DNA from: Chitinophaga lutea
GTDB lineage: Bacteria > Bacteroidota > Bacteroidia > Chitinophagales > Chitinophagaceae
NCBI RefSeq assembly: GCF_003813775.1
Contig: NZ_RPDH01000002.1
Coordinates: forward strand, 1,860,001 to 1,924,000
Length of the DNA stretch: 64,000 nt
Reading direction: 5' to 3'
Part shown: positions 1 through 8,300 of the stretch, in pieces
Numbering within the stretch: position 1 is the first letter of the stretch
Layout of the letters: each line of letters begins with the position of its first letter
Translations under genes and position numbers: made by a program
Notes under the pieces: generated by a model
What the model was told of the DNA's origin: nothing
Seen by the model: only the letters and a program-made list of their open reading frames with translations
Database searches by the model: none

Positions 1-834
1 GAATTTCAGGTAGTCGCCGAACACAACGCCCATCCTCGCATGCCATTCATTCTTCGCCGCCAGCACGCGCTGTACGATGAACTGGTTGGTGGCGCAGTAA
101 AATACGCTGATGCAAAGCACGCCGCCGAGGTACATCGTCCAGGGAAAATCGGGATCGTCCGCCGGCAGGATCAAATCCCAGCTTTTGGAAGTTTCCAGCA
201 CCGCACCGATGCCACCGGCTGCCGTAACGGTAGCGATGGTAAGCGCAATGCCGCCCATCACCAGCACCACCAGCTGCAGCATTTCCGTCCAGATCACGGC
301 CCGGAGGCCGCCTGCGATGGTGTATACGCCCGTCAGCACCGCCAGTATCACCACGCTCGTCATCACTGAAATGCCGAGCAGCGAATGCAGGGATAAAGCA
401 CCGAGATACAGCACGGCGCTGATTTCAACAAGAATGTACGTAAGCAGGATGAGCGTAGCGTAGGTGGTCCTCGCCGCCGTGCCGTATCTTTTTTCGAGGA
501 ATTCGGGCACGGTATAAAAGCCGTTTCGGATGTAAAAAGGAAGGAATATCCAGAGCAGGGCGTTGAAGCCCATGAGGATGGCGCCCCACTCCATCGCAAT
601 CGCCACAAAGCCCCTGCTGTAGGCCACGCCCATGGCGCCCACCAGGTGGTGGCTGCTGATGTTGGCGGCGATGATGCTGCCGCCGATCATCCACCAGGGC
701 AGTTTGTCGCCCGCCAGGAAATAATCGCGTTTGGTTTGCTGCCCTTTGCGGGAAGCGTAAATACCCAGGCCGATGACCCCCAATATGTAAATGCCGAAAA
801 TCGCGGCATCGAGCGCGGTAAGATTCAAATTCAT
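1..834 (-). CDS. Sodium:solute symporter (SSS family), C-terminus beyond window
   Basis: Inner-membrane Na+-coupled uptake of a small organic solute, probably the sugar acid used by this operon. Reading the minus strand from ATG at 834 gives 278 codons that stay open to the window edge, beginning MNLNLTALDAAIFGIYILGV. Several hydrophobic helices are visible, and the stretch with DYFLAGDKLPWW followed by IIAANISSHHLVG is typical of SSS/SGLT-type transporters. The start overlaps the stop of the ceramidase-like gene in an ATGA junction (831-834), so translation is probably coupled. It is the last visible gene of the operon; about half of a normal 500-residue SSS protein is missing. The substrate cannot be read from the sequence. 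Confidence 0.9.
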   Translation of the reverse strand, partial: MNLNLTALDAAIFGIYILGVIGLGIYASRKGQQTKRDYFLAGDKLPWWMIGGSIIAANISSHHLVGAMGVAYSRGFVAIAMEWGAILMGFNALLWIFLPFYIRNGFYTVPEFLEKRYGTAARTTYATLILLTYILVEISAVLYLGALSLHSLLGISVMTSVVILAVLTGVYTIAGGLRAVIWTEMLQLVVLVMGGIALTIATVTAAGGIGAVLETSKSWDLILPADDPDFPWTMYLGGVLCISVFYCATNQFIVQRVLAAKNEWHARMGVVFGDYLKF

Positions 835-2186
835 GCGGAAGTCGTCATTCGTTGCGAAATAGCTTTTGCGGATTCAGTGAGTATTTCCAGTGCGCCCTGT
901 TGAAACGGCGTTTGCCATACTGCGTAACTGCGATGCCGGTAAGATGAGGCGGGTGGCAGGTAACCGGCGTAGCCGTTCACGATGTTCATCACGGCCACTG
1001 CATACGGCGCACAGCTTTCGCGAAGCGTTTGCTGGAAGATGGAATAGGTTTCGTTGGGCTGACCGAACAGCAGACTGTCGCCCAACCGCCATACCCATAG
1101 CGGCATTCGGCTGGTATCGCCGTCGCCGATGGTTTTGCGGATGCCCCGTTGCCGCCACAGTCTCTCCTTCAGCACATGATCTTCACAGGCGGCCCAGGCG
1201 GCCTCTATTTCTTCTAAGCCGGGCAGGTCTTTGAGCGGCAGTTCCACCATTTCCATCGTTGCATCGAGAACAGCGGACGGCGTAAATGCGGATTTCTCCC
1301 ATATGCCGAGCGGCGCGCCGGACTCCACCACACCGTTGAAGGTGAGCTCGTTCGCCGCAGGCAGCATGCCTTCAAGTATCGACAACACGGCAAAACCGAG
1401 TTGCCGGCCATACGCATCCGCCAGGTCGGTATCACCGCTGTATTGTTCGCGTGGCGACAAATCGCCAGAAGCGCCTTGCAGGAAAAGACAGGGCGCACCG
1501 GTGGCGGCTTCCGTCATTTCGCGCATGGCGCCGATGTAATCCGGCGATAATAATTTATTATCCCAGGCGAGGGTGGTGGGATGACAGGCGTAGTTAACGA
1601 TGGTGCCGGTGATGGAATCACCCGTCGTGATACGGCCTACCAACACGGTATCGTCTGCTGTTACCGCAGGGTTGAACGCCACCACATACCGGTCGTCCAG
1701 CGGCAGGTCGCGGTTCACCGCAAGAGCGCACCGGCCGTATTGCCAGCTCAGCACGGAAGGCGCGGCCGCTGCCAGCGCTTCGCGCGCGGCGGCAATGGCG
1801 CTTTCCTGCACATGCCGGAGGTATGGTTGTATGAAATGCCCGCCGGGTTTGGATGCGTCTTCGCTGAAGGTGCTTGGCCCGGCGTGTGTATGCGTAAGAC
1901 AAAACATCAGCCGCGCCGCATCCAGCTGCAGCGCCTGCAGGATGCCTTCGCGCAGCTGCTTTTCATCCGCCGCGCTTTTCCACCAGCCGAGGTCGGCGGA
2001 GATCAGCACCAGCGGCGGTGCGGATGAAGCGGTCTGAAAAGTGATGCAGGTCAGCGTCAGGGGCAGGTGTATCCCTTCCGCCGTTTCGTGCCGTGCGGCG
2101 CCCCAGTTACGGGCAAAGACGCCCACCGGCGGCGTAATATCTTTACGGGCAATGCCGATCAGCCCGGCAAATGAAGGAGCGCACAT
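831..2186 (-). CDS. Neutral/alkaline ceramidase-like hydrolase
   Basis: 451-residue protein of the neutral/alkaline non-lysosomal ceramidase-like family (N-terminal domain). The N-terminus AGLIGIARKDITPPVG, the metal-site-like LTHTHAGPSTFS and the later YACHPTTLAWDN are family hallmarks. True ceramidases are secreted amidases; this one shows no signal peptide and sits in a sugar-acid operon, so its substrate is probably not ceramide. Such proteins recur in Bacteroidota carbohydrate operons without a known reaction. It lies 12 bases after the SDR gene and overlaps the symporter by 4 bases. Family assignment is fairly secure; the role is open. Confidence 0.75.
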   Translation of the reverse strand: MCAPSFAGLIGIARKDITPPVGVFARNWGAARHETAEGIHLPLTLTCITFQTASSAPPLVLISADLGWWKSAADEKQLREGILQALQLDAARLMFCLTHTHAGPSTFSEDASKPGGHFIQPYLRHVQESAIAAAREALAAAAPSVLSWQYGRCALAVNRDLPLDDRYVVAFNPAVTADDTVLVGRITTGDSITGTIVNYACHPTTLAWDNKLLSPDYIGAMREMTEAATGAPCLFLQGASGDLSPREQYSGDTDLADAYGRQLGFAVLSILEGMLPAANELTFNGVVESGAPLGIWEKSAFTPSAVLDATMEMVELPLKDLPGLEEIEAAWAACEDHVLKERLWRQRGIRKTIGDGDTSRMPLWVWRLGDSLLFGQPNETYSIFQQTLRESCAPYAVAVMNIVNGYAGYLPPASSYRHRSYAVWQTPFQQGALEILTESAKAISQRMTTSA

Positions 2187-2198
2187 GATGAAAAAGAT

Positions 2199-2930
2199 TT
2201 AGAGCGATAAACCGCCGTCCATAAGCAGCGTACTGCCGGTAATGTGTTTGTTCTGCGGATCGCAGAGGCGGATGAGCTGCACCGCGATTTCTTCAGGTGT
2301 GATCAGCTGCTGCACAGGTGTTTTGCGCCGCGCTTCGTCACGCTGCTCCGGCGCCAGTTCCCATACCTTGCGACTGAGGCCCGCGTCTACGTACCCCGGC
2401 GCCAGTTCATTGACCATGATGCCGTACGGCGCCAGTTCCAGCGCCATGGTTTTGCACAGCATACGCATGCCGGCTTTCGATACCGCATATGCGGGAATTT
2501 GCGCATGCACTTTTTCCGCCGCCCAGCTTCCCACAAACACCACACTGCCGGTTTGTTTCCGTTCACGCATGCGGGTTGTTACGGCGCGGGTGAGGAAAAA
2601 CGCGCCGTCGAGATTGACGCGCAGCTCTTTTGTCCACTGCTCCGGCGTGATCGAATACAGATCCGCAATGGTGACGGTGGCCGCATTGGCGATCACCATA
2701 CCCGCGGGGCCGAGCGCTTTTTCAGCCGCTTGCACCCAGGCTTCCACCGCCGCCGCGTCAGACACATCCACCTGCGTATAATGCGCGCCGGCGGGCGGGT
2801 TCGCTTCGGCCGGCGGCAACACATCACCGATCGCTACTTTGGCGCCTTCGCGCGCAAAGGCCGTGGCGGCAGCACGCCCGATATCTCCCAAACCGCCGCT
2901 GATGAGCAGAACTTTTCCTTCAAATAACAT
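2199..2930 (-). CDS. SDR-family NAD(P)-dependent oxidoreductase
   Basis: 243-residue classical short-chain dehydrogenase. The cofactor loop SGGLGDIGRA lies near the N-terminus, NAATVTI follows at about residue 80, the catalytic YAVSK at about 150, and NELAPGYVD after it. It probably oxidises or reduces a hydroxyl on the sugar-acid intermediate handled by the operon. The gene lies 10 bases downstream of the enolase-superfamily dehydratase. Exact substrate and cofactor preference are not visible. Confidence 0.88.
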   Translation of the reverse strand: MLFEGKVLLISGGLGDIGRAAATAFAREGAKVAIGDVLPPAEANPPAGAHYTQVDVSDAAAVEAWVQAAEKALGPAGMVIANAATVTIADLYSITPEQWTKELRVNLDGAFFLTRAVTTRMRERKQTGSVVFVGSWAAEKVHAQIPAYAVSKAGMRMLCKTMALELAPYGIMVNELAPGYVDAGLSRKVWELAPEQRDEARRKTPVQQLITPEEIAVQLIRLCDPQNKHITGSTLLMDGGLSL

Positions 2931-2940
2931 GATGTATGTT

Positions 2941-4119
2941 TTACCAGTCTCCTACGCTACCGTCTTTATAAAAAGTGCGTTGCAATACTTCCTGCCGGAA
3001 AGGATGTTTTTTCACCACCGCTTCGTTGATCTCAATACCTAAACCCGGCCGGGTGTTCGGTTTCACGATGCGGCCCTTTTTCTCCACGGTAAACCCTTCG
3101 CTCACCACTTCGCTGCGCCAGGGCACATCGTTGTGCACACTTTCGCAGATGGCGTACGACGGTGTGGCGAACCCGAATTCAATCGAGGCCGCGGTGCTCA
3201 CCGGCCCCTGCGGGTTATGCGGGGCCACCGCAACCTTGTAAGCCTCCGCCAGTGCCGCGATACGGCGCACTTCGCTGAGGCCGCCGCAATGGGTGATATC
3301 CGGCTGGATGACACTCACCGCGCGTTTCTCCAGCATATCGCGGAAAGCATGAATGCCCGTAAGACGCTCGCCGCTGGCTATCGGTGTTTTCACCGCCCGC
3401 TGGATGTGTGCAATGTCTTCCATGCTTTCTGGCCAGCAGGGCTCTTCGAAAAAGTAAAGCCCGTACGGTTCCAGCGCTTTCGCGAATTGCAGGCCCATCA
3501 ACGGGCTGGGGCGGGCGTGACAGTCTACCATAATATCGATATCCTCTCCCACGGCCTCGCGCATCGACCGTACGCAGGCTTCCGCGTAACGGATCGGGCG
3601 CAAACCTTCCAGCGGCATGGTTTCCGGTACGGCCATCGACTTGAAGGCCGTAAATCCTTCCACCACCGCTTCCTGCGCCAGTTCGCCGAAACGGTTGGCA
3701 TCGTCCGGCCGCGTTTCATAGAAGTCTTCCATTTTACCGCCGCCCAGATGGCAATACAACCGGATATAATCACGCACCCGGCCACCCCATAATTCGTGGC
3801 AGGGCACGCCGTGTATTTTACCGAGAATGTCCCAAAGCGCGATGTCGATGCCGCTGATGGCCGTGCCCCGCACGATGCCGTTGCCGTGCCAGAAGTGCTG
3901 GCGGTACATCATCTGCCAGAGATGCTCTATCCGCCGCGGGTCTTCACCGATGAGCAGCTGCGAGATATCTTCGACCGCTCCTACCACCGCGCGGGTATGC
4001 CATTCGAGCGTGGCTTCGCCCCATCCCCACAAACCGGGCTGGTCCGTTATTACTTTGATAAAGATCCAGTTCCGCATGCGCGCATGACAGACCTGTGTTT
4101 CTATGGCTGTAATTTTCAT
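2941..4119 (-). CDS. Enolase-superfamily sugar acid dehydratase (galactonate dehydratase-like)
   Basis: 392-residue mandelate racemase/muconate lactonizing enzyme family protein. Metal ligands and acid/base groups are readable: MVDCHARPS (Asp and the following His), [26 protein letters not shown] and APHNPQGP. The DxH plus HNP pattern is that of the D-galactonate dehydratase subgroup, which removes water from an aldonate to give a 2-keto-3-deoxy acid. Its start overlaps the aminotransferase stop (ATGA at 4116-4119). The precise sugar acid cannot be told from sequence; gluconate, galactonate and related acids are all handled by close families. Confidence 0.85.
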   Translation of the reverse strand: MKITAIETQVCHARMRNWIFIKVITDQPGLWGWGEATLEWHTRAVVGAVEDISQLLIGEDPRRIEHLWQMMYRQHFWHGNGIVRGTAISGIDIALWDILGKIHGVPCHELWGGRVRDYIRLYCHLGGGKMEDFYETRPDDANRFGELAQEAVVEGFTAFKSMAVPETMPLEGLRPIRYAEACVRSMREAVGEDIDIMVDCHARPSPLMGLQFAKALEPYGLYFFEEPCWPESMEDIAHIQRAVKTPIASGERLTGIHAFRDMLEKRAVSVIQPDITHCGGLSEVRRIAALAEAYKVAVAPHNPQGPVSTAASIEFGFATPSYAICESVHNDVPWRSEVVSEGFTVEKKGRIVKPNTRPGLGIEINEAVVKKHPFRQEVLQRTFYKDGSVGDW

Positions 4120-5438
4120 AATGCTGCTACGATGGTTTGTGTTTTTTCCAATGTTTCCGCAATGTCCTGTTCCGTATGCGCGAACGAAATACTACCCTGT
4201 TTGATGGGCAGCGGGAAATTGAAGACGCCCTGTTCGATCAGTTTCAGCCGGTATGTTTTATCGTATTCGAAATCATGATGCCGGAGCACATCGTGGAAAT
4301 CCACCGGCACATGATCCATGAAGTACACACAAAAAGCCGAGCCCTGCCGCGCTATGTGGAAAGGCCTGCCGGTTTTGCCGAATATGCCGTTCAACCCGTC
4401 TTCGAGCTGCTGCCCGAGCCGGTTCACATGCCCGTACACATCATACGCCGGCGATGCCAGCTTCCTGACCGTGGCGATAGCGGCCGCCGTGGTAAGCGGG
4501 TGCGCATTGAAGGTGCCGGCGATCAATACTCTTTTTTCTTTATCGGGATGGATAAAATAATCCATGTAATGTTTTTTCCCGGCGATCACGCCCATCGGAA
4601 AACCGTTGGCCACGGCCTTGCCAAATGTACTTAAATCCGGCAGAACGCCGCAGATCTGCTGGTAACCGCCCAGCGCATGCCGGAAACCTGTTTTCACCTC
4701 GTCGAAAATGAGCAGGGAACCGTTGCGGTCGCACAGCGCGCGCAGTCCTTCGAGGTAACCGGGCCGCGGTTTCACGATGCCGATGTTCTGCAGGATGGGC
4801 TCCAGCAGAATGCAGGCCACCGGGTAACGTTCCATCACGTATTCCACCGATTCAAGGTCGTTATAGTTCACGATGTGCACCAGGGCCTTGTGCTGCGCGG
4901 GGATGCCGGACGACAGTGCATCGTAGGGATATTCCCCCGGGCTCACCCGTTCCCCCACATCGCTGAGGCGGCTGATCACGTTGCAGGCCACATCGTTGTG
5001 CCAGCCGTTGTAACCGCCCTGCATCACGATCACATGATCGCGGCCGGTAACGGCGCGGGCAATGCGGATGGCGTGATAGGTGGCCTCGGAGCCGGTGGTG
5101 GTGATCTGCATGCTGTCCGCATTCGTCACCGCTTCACAAAACACCCGGGCAAATTCGCCTTCGAGATTGGTGGGGCCTGCGCTCATCAGCAGGGTATCCG
5201 CGTTCAGCGCCGCTTTCACGGCGGCGTTCACGTCAGGGTCGTTATGCCCCAGGAAGGTGGCCGCGAACCCGGCCTGGTAGTCGATGTACTCATTGCCTTC
5301 CAGGTCCCACACCCTGCTGCCACGGCCTTTTTCAAAGCATATGTTCGGTTCGGACTTGCGGTTGAGCGACACTACGCCGCCGGGGATCCACTGTTCGTTC
5401 GTCTTTAACTGCGCCGACGATTTGGGCCATACGTTCAT
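4116..5438 (-). CDS. Class III PLP aminotransferase, glutamate-1-semialdehyde aminomutase-like
   Basis: 440-residue fold-type I PLP enzyme. The family pattern is clear: [15 protein letters not shown] early, [16 protein letters not shown] in the middle, and the PLP lysine in [14 protein letters not shown]. The nearest relatives are GSA 2,1-aminomutase-like aminotransferases, but the setting (sugar acid dehydratase, SDR, symporter) speaks against a heme biosynthetic job and for amino transfer to or from a keto sugar acid. It overlaps genes on both sides by ATGA junctions (5435-5438 and 4116-4119). Confidence 0.85.
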   Translation of the reverse strand: MNVWPKSSAQLKTNEQWIPGGVVSLNRKSEPNICFEKGRGSRVWDLEGNEYIDYQAGFAATFLGHNDPDVNAAVKAALNADTLLMSAGPTNLEGEFARVFCEAVTNADSMQITTTGSEATYHAIRIARAVTGRDHVIVMQGGYNGWHNDVACNVISRLSDVGERVSPGEYPYDALSSGIPAQHKALVHIVNYNDLESVEYVMERYPVACILLEPILQNIGIVKPRPGYLEGLRALCDRNGSLLIFDEVKTGFRHALGGYQQICGVLPDLSTFGKAVANGFPMGVIAGKKHYMDYFIHPDKEKRVLIAGTFNAHPLTTAAAIATVRKLASPAYDVYGHVNRLGQQLEDGLNGIFGKTGRPFHIARQGSAFCVYFMDHVPVDFHDVLRHHDFEYDKTYRLKLIEQGVFNFPLPIKQGSISFAHTEQDIAETLEKTQTIVAAL

Positions 5439-6661
5439 AATGGAGATATTTTTATTGCGGTAATACTACTGTTCCGGATGGTGGCATGCTCCGCATGCAG
5501 GAATAAATTGCCGGGGATGTTTTTATGGAGGATACGCACGTTCCCGATCTCCAGCCGGTCTATCACCGTGGTGCCGTCAAACAGGAACTGCGGGTTCGCA
5601 TACTGCGTTTCCGTTCTGCTGATATCGTGGAATGAAATGGAATCGATCACGGAATGTTTCACGCAGATCACCCCATACACCTTCGGTAAATCGGGATGGG
5701 CGGCGCGCGCGTACACATTCGCGCCCGACACCTTCGATACGCGAACATTCCTGAAATACCCCACCTTATCGAAAAGACTGTAAAACAGGACCGATGCGGC
5801 CGCCGTATTGCCCTGCACGTTTTCGATGGTGATATTGGCCACGGTGCGGTGCTCAAATGTGTAAAATGCTACGGCTTTCAATGTGGGGATCGAATCGTAA
5901 ATGTGCTGCGGAAAAATGTTCCGCACGGTAATGTTTTTGTAATCGCATGCCGGGAACGGCGACATCTTCCCCTGGAAACTGGCGCCGCCCGCGGCAAACG
6001 CCACAAGGTCGTCGTTGGTGAAGCCGGAAATATTTTCAATGAGCACATCATTGCCGCCGCCGGTCACCCCGTCCCCGTTCTGCATCAGGGCGCTCGTTTG
6101 CCGCCCGTCCCGGAACGGGTTCTGCTGGAAATGAATGTCGTGCACATGCACGGTATCGCATTCCATATAGGCAATCCCCCAGCTCCGCGTGCTGTCGATC
6201 TGCATGGCAGCCACTTCCAGCCGCTTCACCTTATAGAAGAACATGCCGAAACAGAATTCAGAATGCTCCACCTTATCGCGGATGGTGCGCGTCTGCGACC
6301 AGCCGTTGCCGTTCCATCGTCCGCCGGTAACGGTGATGTTGCGGTTGCCGTTGATGAGGTCTTCATTCTGCAGGAGGCACTGGTTCGAACCTTTCTTCAA
6401 TTCTATGTACGCGTCTTTACTGGCCCGCAGCGTAAAATCGGAAGGGATGCGTATCGCCCTTGAGATGAGGTAATGGCCGGCCGGGAGATACACCTCGCGG
6501 CTGCCGTTCTTTTGGGCTTTTTCAATGGCCGATTGTATGGCCCTGTCTGCCCCGCCGGCCGAAAGGCGCACCGTTACCGGCGTTTGCGCGAACGACGCGT
6601 TCCATCCGCACATCATCCAGATGCACCACAGCTTCACTCCTGCCTGTATGTATTTTTTCAT
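5435..6661 (-). CDS. Secreted right-handed beta-helix protein (GH28/pectate-lyase-like)
   Basis: 408 residues from the chosen ATG at 6661, which has an AGAAGGA ribosome site just upstream and begins a signal peptide (MKKYIQAGVKLWCIW, cleaved after NASFAQ). An in-frame ATG at 6769 gives a non-signal-like extension and is rejected. The body has the sequence character of a parallel beta-helix: repeated short strands such as NITVTGGRWNGNGW, VHVHDIHFQQNPF and VLIENISGFTNDD. It probably acts outside the cytoplasm on a uronate- or deoxysugar-containing glycan and leads the operon. Polysaccharide lyase activity is the main alternative to GH28-type hydrolysis. Confidence 0.72.
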   Translation of the reverse strand: MKKYIQAGVKLWCIWMMCGWNASFAQTPVTVRLSAGGADRAIQSAIEKAQKNGSREVYLPAGHYLISRAIRIPSDFTLRASKDAYIELKKGSNQCLLQNEDLINGNRNITVTGGRWNGNGWSQTRTIRDKVEHSEFCFGMFFYKVKRLEVAAMQIDSTRSWGIAYMECDTVHVHDIHFQQNPFRDGRQTSALMQNGDGVTGGGNDVLIENISGFTNDDLVAFAAGGASFQGKMSPFPACDYKNITVRNIFPQHIYDSIPTLKAVAFYTFEHRTVANITIENVQGNTAAASVLFYSLFDKVGYFRNVRVSKVSGANVYARAAHPDLPKVYGVICVKHSVIDSISFHDISRTETQYANPQFLFDGTTVIDRLEIGNVRILHKNIPGNLFLHAEHATIRNSSITAIKISPL

Positions 6662-7039
6662 TTGTTTCCTTCTTGTATCGGTAACCTGTGTTTTGTTCCG
6701 GCACTGTTTTAAACGATGGGTCGTCTGAATACCGGACATGCATGCAGTCGCAACCGATCCGGTCACCACCCGGCAGCCCGTTTGTGATAGCCCGGATTAC
6801 CCCGGACAGTGAATGATGATTGCTTTCATGTTGATTGAGTCGATAAGATTGTAGCGCACGCCTGCCTCCGGAACATTGCCTGTCTTTTAGTTGATATTTC
6901 GATGCGAAACGCCCTTCCGGACATACGCCTCCCTCGCCGCACCCGGGCAGCCTCCTCACGGAATATTCGATATTGTACGATAGGTAACGCGGCTGTTTGT
7001 AACCCCTCCCAACCAGGTAAAAGGGCCGCAATTCATAAC
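6662..7039 (-). other. Long untranslated leader of the sugar-acid operon
   Basis: About 380 bases separate the predicted operon promoter (near 7050, minus strand) from the first start codon at 6661. No credible gene is seen in either strand. If the promoter call is right this is an unusually long 5' leader. I do not recognise a riboswitch in it. Confidence 0.35.
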
Positions 7040-7075
7040 TTTGTCTACAAATATATGCGTATTTTGTAAACAAAA
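7040..7075 (-). promoter_or_regulatory. Operon promoter with two GntR/FCD-type operators
   Basis: Two palindromes lie side by side: TTTGTCTACAAA (7040-7051) and TTTTGTAAACAAAA (7062-7075), centres 23 bases apart. Between and overlapping them on the minus strand is a Bacteroidota -7 box TATATTTG (7048-7055). The same TTTTGTAAAC sequence recurs just upstream of the gntR gene (8205-8218), so both promoters are probably repressed by that regulator. The -33 element is at a short spacing and is not convincing. Confidence 0.6.
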
Positions 7076-7247
7076 AAATAATTCCGGGAGAATTTTGAGG
7101 TGTAATTGGACCAGCACCCACACCATTGGCATTCTTTTATCACTTTATCGGTCAAAAACGGGCAAAAAGTGCTGAAACAGGCGGAAATCAGCCAAAAAAC
7201 AGGGGCTGACAAAGCCACCACAAAGGATTTCATTTGAGGATCGATAC

Positions 7248-7311
7248 CCATACGCCACCCATACGCCATCTATACGCCACCTATACGTTACCTCCTATAG
7301 GGGTAACGTAT
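7248..7311. repeat. Four 11-bp tandem repeats ending in an inverted repeat
   Basis: Four adjacent 11-base units of the form CCATACGCCAC run from 7248 to 7291, the later ones drifting to CTATACGTTAC. The last unit forms a perfect 10-base inverted repeat, ATACGTTACC (7283-7292) with GGTAACGTAT (7302-7311). An 11-base period puts each copy on the same DNA face, as in an operator array. The rest of 7076-7565 holds no gene; a TTGTAAAC half-site occurs at 7393-7400 and a GCGGCA/TGCCGC hairpin at 7470-7486. Confidence 0.55.
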
Positions 7312-7565
7312 CCGTATCGGAAGGGTAGCGAAAGGGTAATGGCTCCCTATCGAAGTCCAATGGCGCCATTTTTTTCAATCAGGAAAAAACAATTGTAAAC
7401 TAAAACCCGGACAAGGCCCCGTATAACCCTTTTTCAGGGCACGACCAGGGGACCTGAGGAACGGCGAAAGCGGCAGATTTTGCCGCACAGTATAGCGCAG
7501 CAGGCGATGCCGCCGGCTGGGTCAATCCGTAAAAGAAGTGAAAATCAATCAGATGTGAGTCAACA

Positions 7566-8198
7566 CTATTCTATCTCCAGGGCAGTTTCCTCTCCCCGCA
7601 GGAGGTGTTTGACGAGCGTGCTTTCCGCGAGTTTCAAATCCCCGGCTTTCAGGGCTTTGACGATCTGGCGGTGCTCCGCGTCGGTTTGTTCGTAGTCGTC
7701 CATCTGCATCTTGCCGAGCTTCATGTGGAACAGGGGGATGTTGCTGACCTGGTAGAGCTCCATCAGCTTGCTGTTGCCGGAGCTGGCAATGAGGATTTCG
7801 TGGAATTTCATGTCCGCCTCGCAGGCGCCGCCAATGTACCCTTTCTCCACCATGGCGGTAAAATCGTCGCAGATCTGCTCCAGCGCCGGTATAAAGTCCT
7901 GCTTTTCCTTCTGGAATGCCATCCTGAGCGCCCCCAGCTCCAGCAATTCCCGGAGCTGGCGGATTTCGCGGATGTCGTCCGGGGTCATGGACTTCACAAA
8001 GTAGCCGCCTTTTTCGCCGAATACCACCAGATTTTCGCCCAAAAGGCGGTTCAGGGCCTCCCGTACCGCCATACGGCTTACATCGGTTTTTTTGGCCCAA
8101 ACGTCCTCTTTCAGGCGCATACCGGGCACCAGTTGATTGGAAAGGATTTTACGGCGGAGGTCAATATAAACTTTGTTGGCCAGTGAATCTGTCTTCAT
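7566..8198 (-). CDS. GntR-family transcriptional regulator with FCD domain
   Basis: 210 residues: N-terminal winged helix (MKTDSLANKVYIDLRRKIL through SRMAVREALNRL, residues 1-65) and a C-terminal all-helical FCD ligand-binding domain containing RELLELGALRMAF and the metal-site region MKFHEILIASSGN. FadR-type regulators of this kind sense sugar acids or short organic acids and usually repress neighbouring catabolic genes. It lies upstream of the minus-strand sugar-acid operon in the same orientation, and the shared TTTTGTAAAC sites at 7062 and 8205 support control of both the operon and itself. Confidence 0.88.
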   Translation of the reverse strand: MKTDSLANKVYIDLRRKILSNQLVPGMRLKEDVWAKKTDVSRMAVREALNRLLGENLVVFGEKGGYFVKSMTPDDIREIRQLRELLELGALRMAFQKEKQDFIPALEQICDDFTAMVEKGYIGGACEADMKFHEILIASSGNSKLMELYQVSNIPLFHMKLGKMQMDDYEQTDAEHRQIVKALKAGDLKLAESTLVKHLLRGEETALEIE

Positions 8199-8204
8199 AC
8201 CAAT

Positions 8205-8241
8205 TTTTGTAAACGAAAGATTTAATCAAAAGTAAACATTT
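8205..8241 (-). promoter_or_regulatory. gntR promoter with putative self-operator
   Basis: TTTTGTAAACGAAA (8205-8218) repeats 13 of 14 bases of the operator at 7062-7075. A second imperfect palindrome, AAAAGTAAACATTTT (8227-8241), overlaps a minus-strand -7 box TACTTTTG (8227-8234). The start codon of gntR is at 8198, only 7 bases from the first site, so bound protein would block initiation. Confidence 0.55.
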
Positions 8242-8300
8242 TAGTATTGCAAAACGCAATCCCCAAAAACCTTTAACTTGGACGGAGAAGCGTGAAACCC

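Noticed and set aside
6662..6769. Upstream ATG start (6769) for the beta-helix gene
   Set aside because: The added residues do not form a signal peptide; ATG 6661 has a good ribosome site and starts one.
7045..7269. 74-codon minus-strand frame upstream of the operon
   Set aside because: It lies over the operator/promoter sites and repeats and has no ribosome site or homology pattern.
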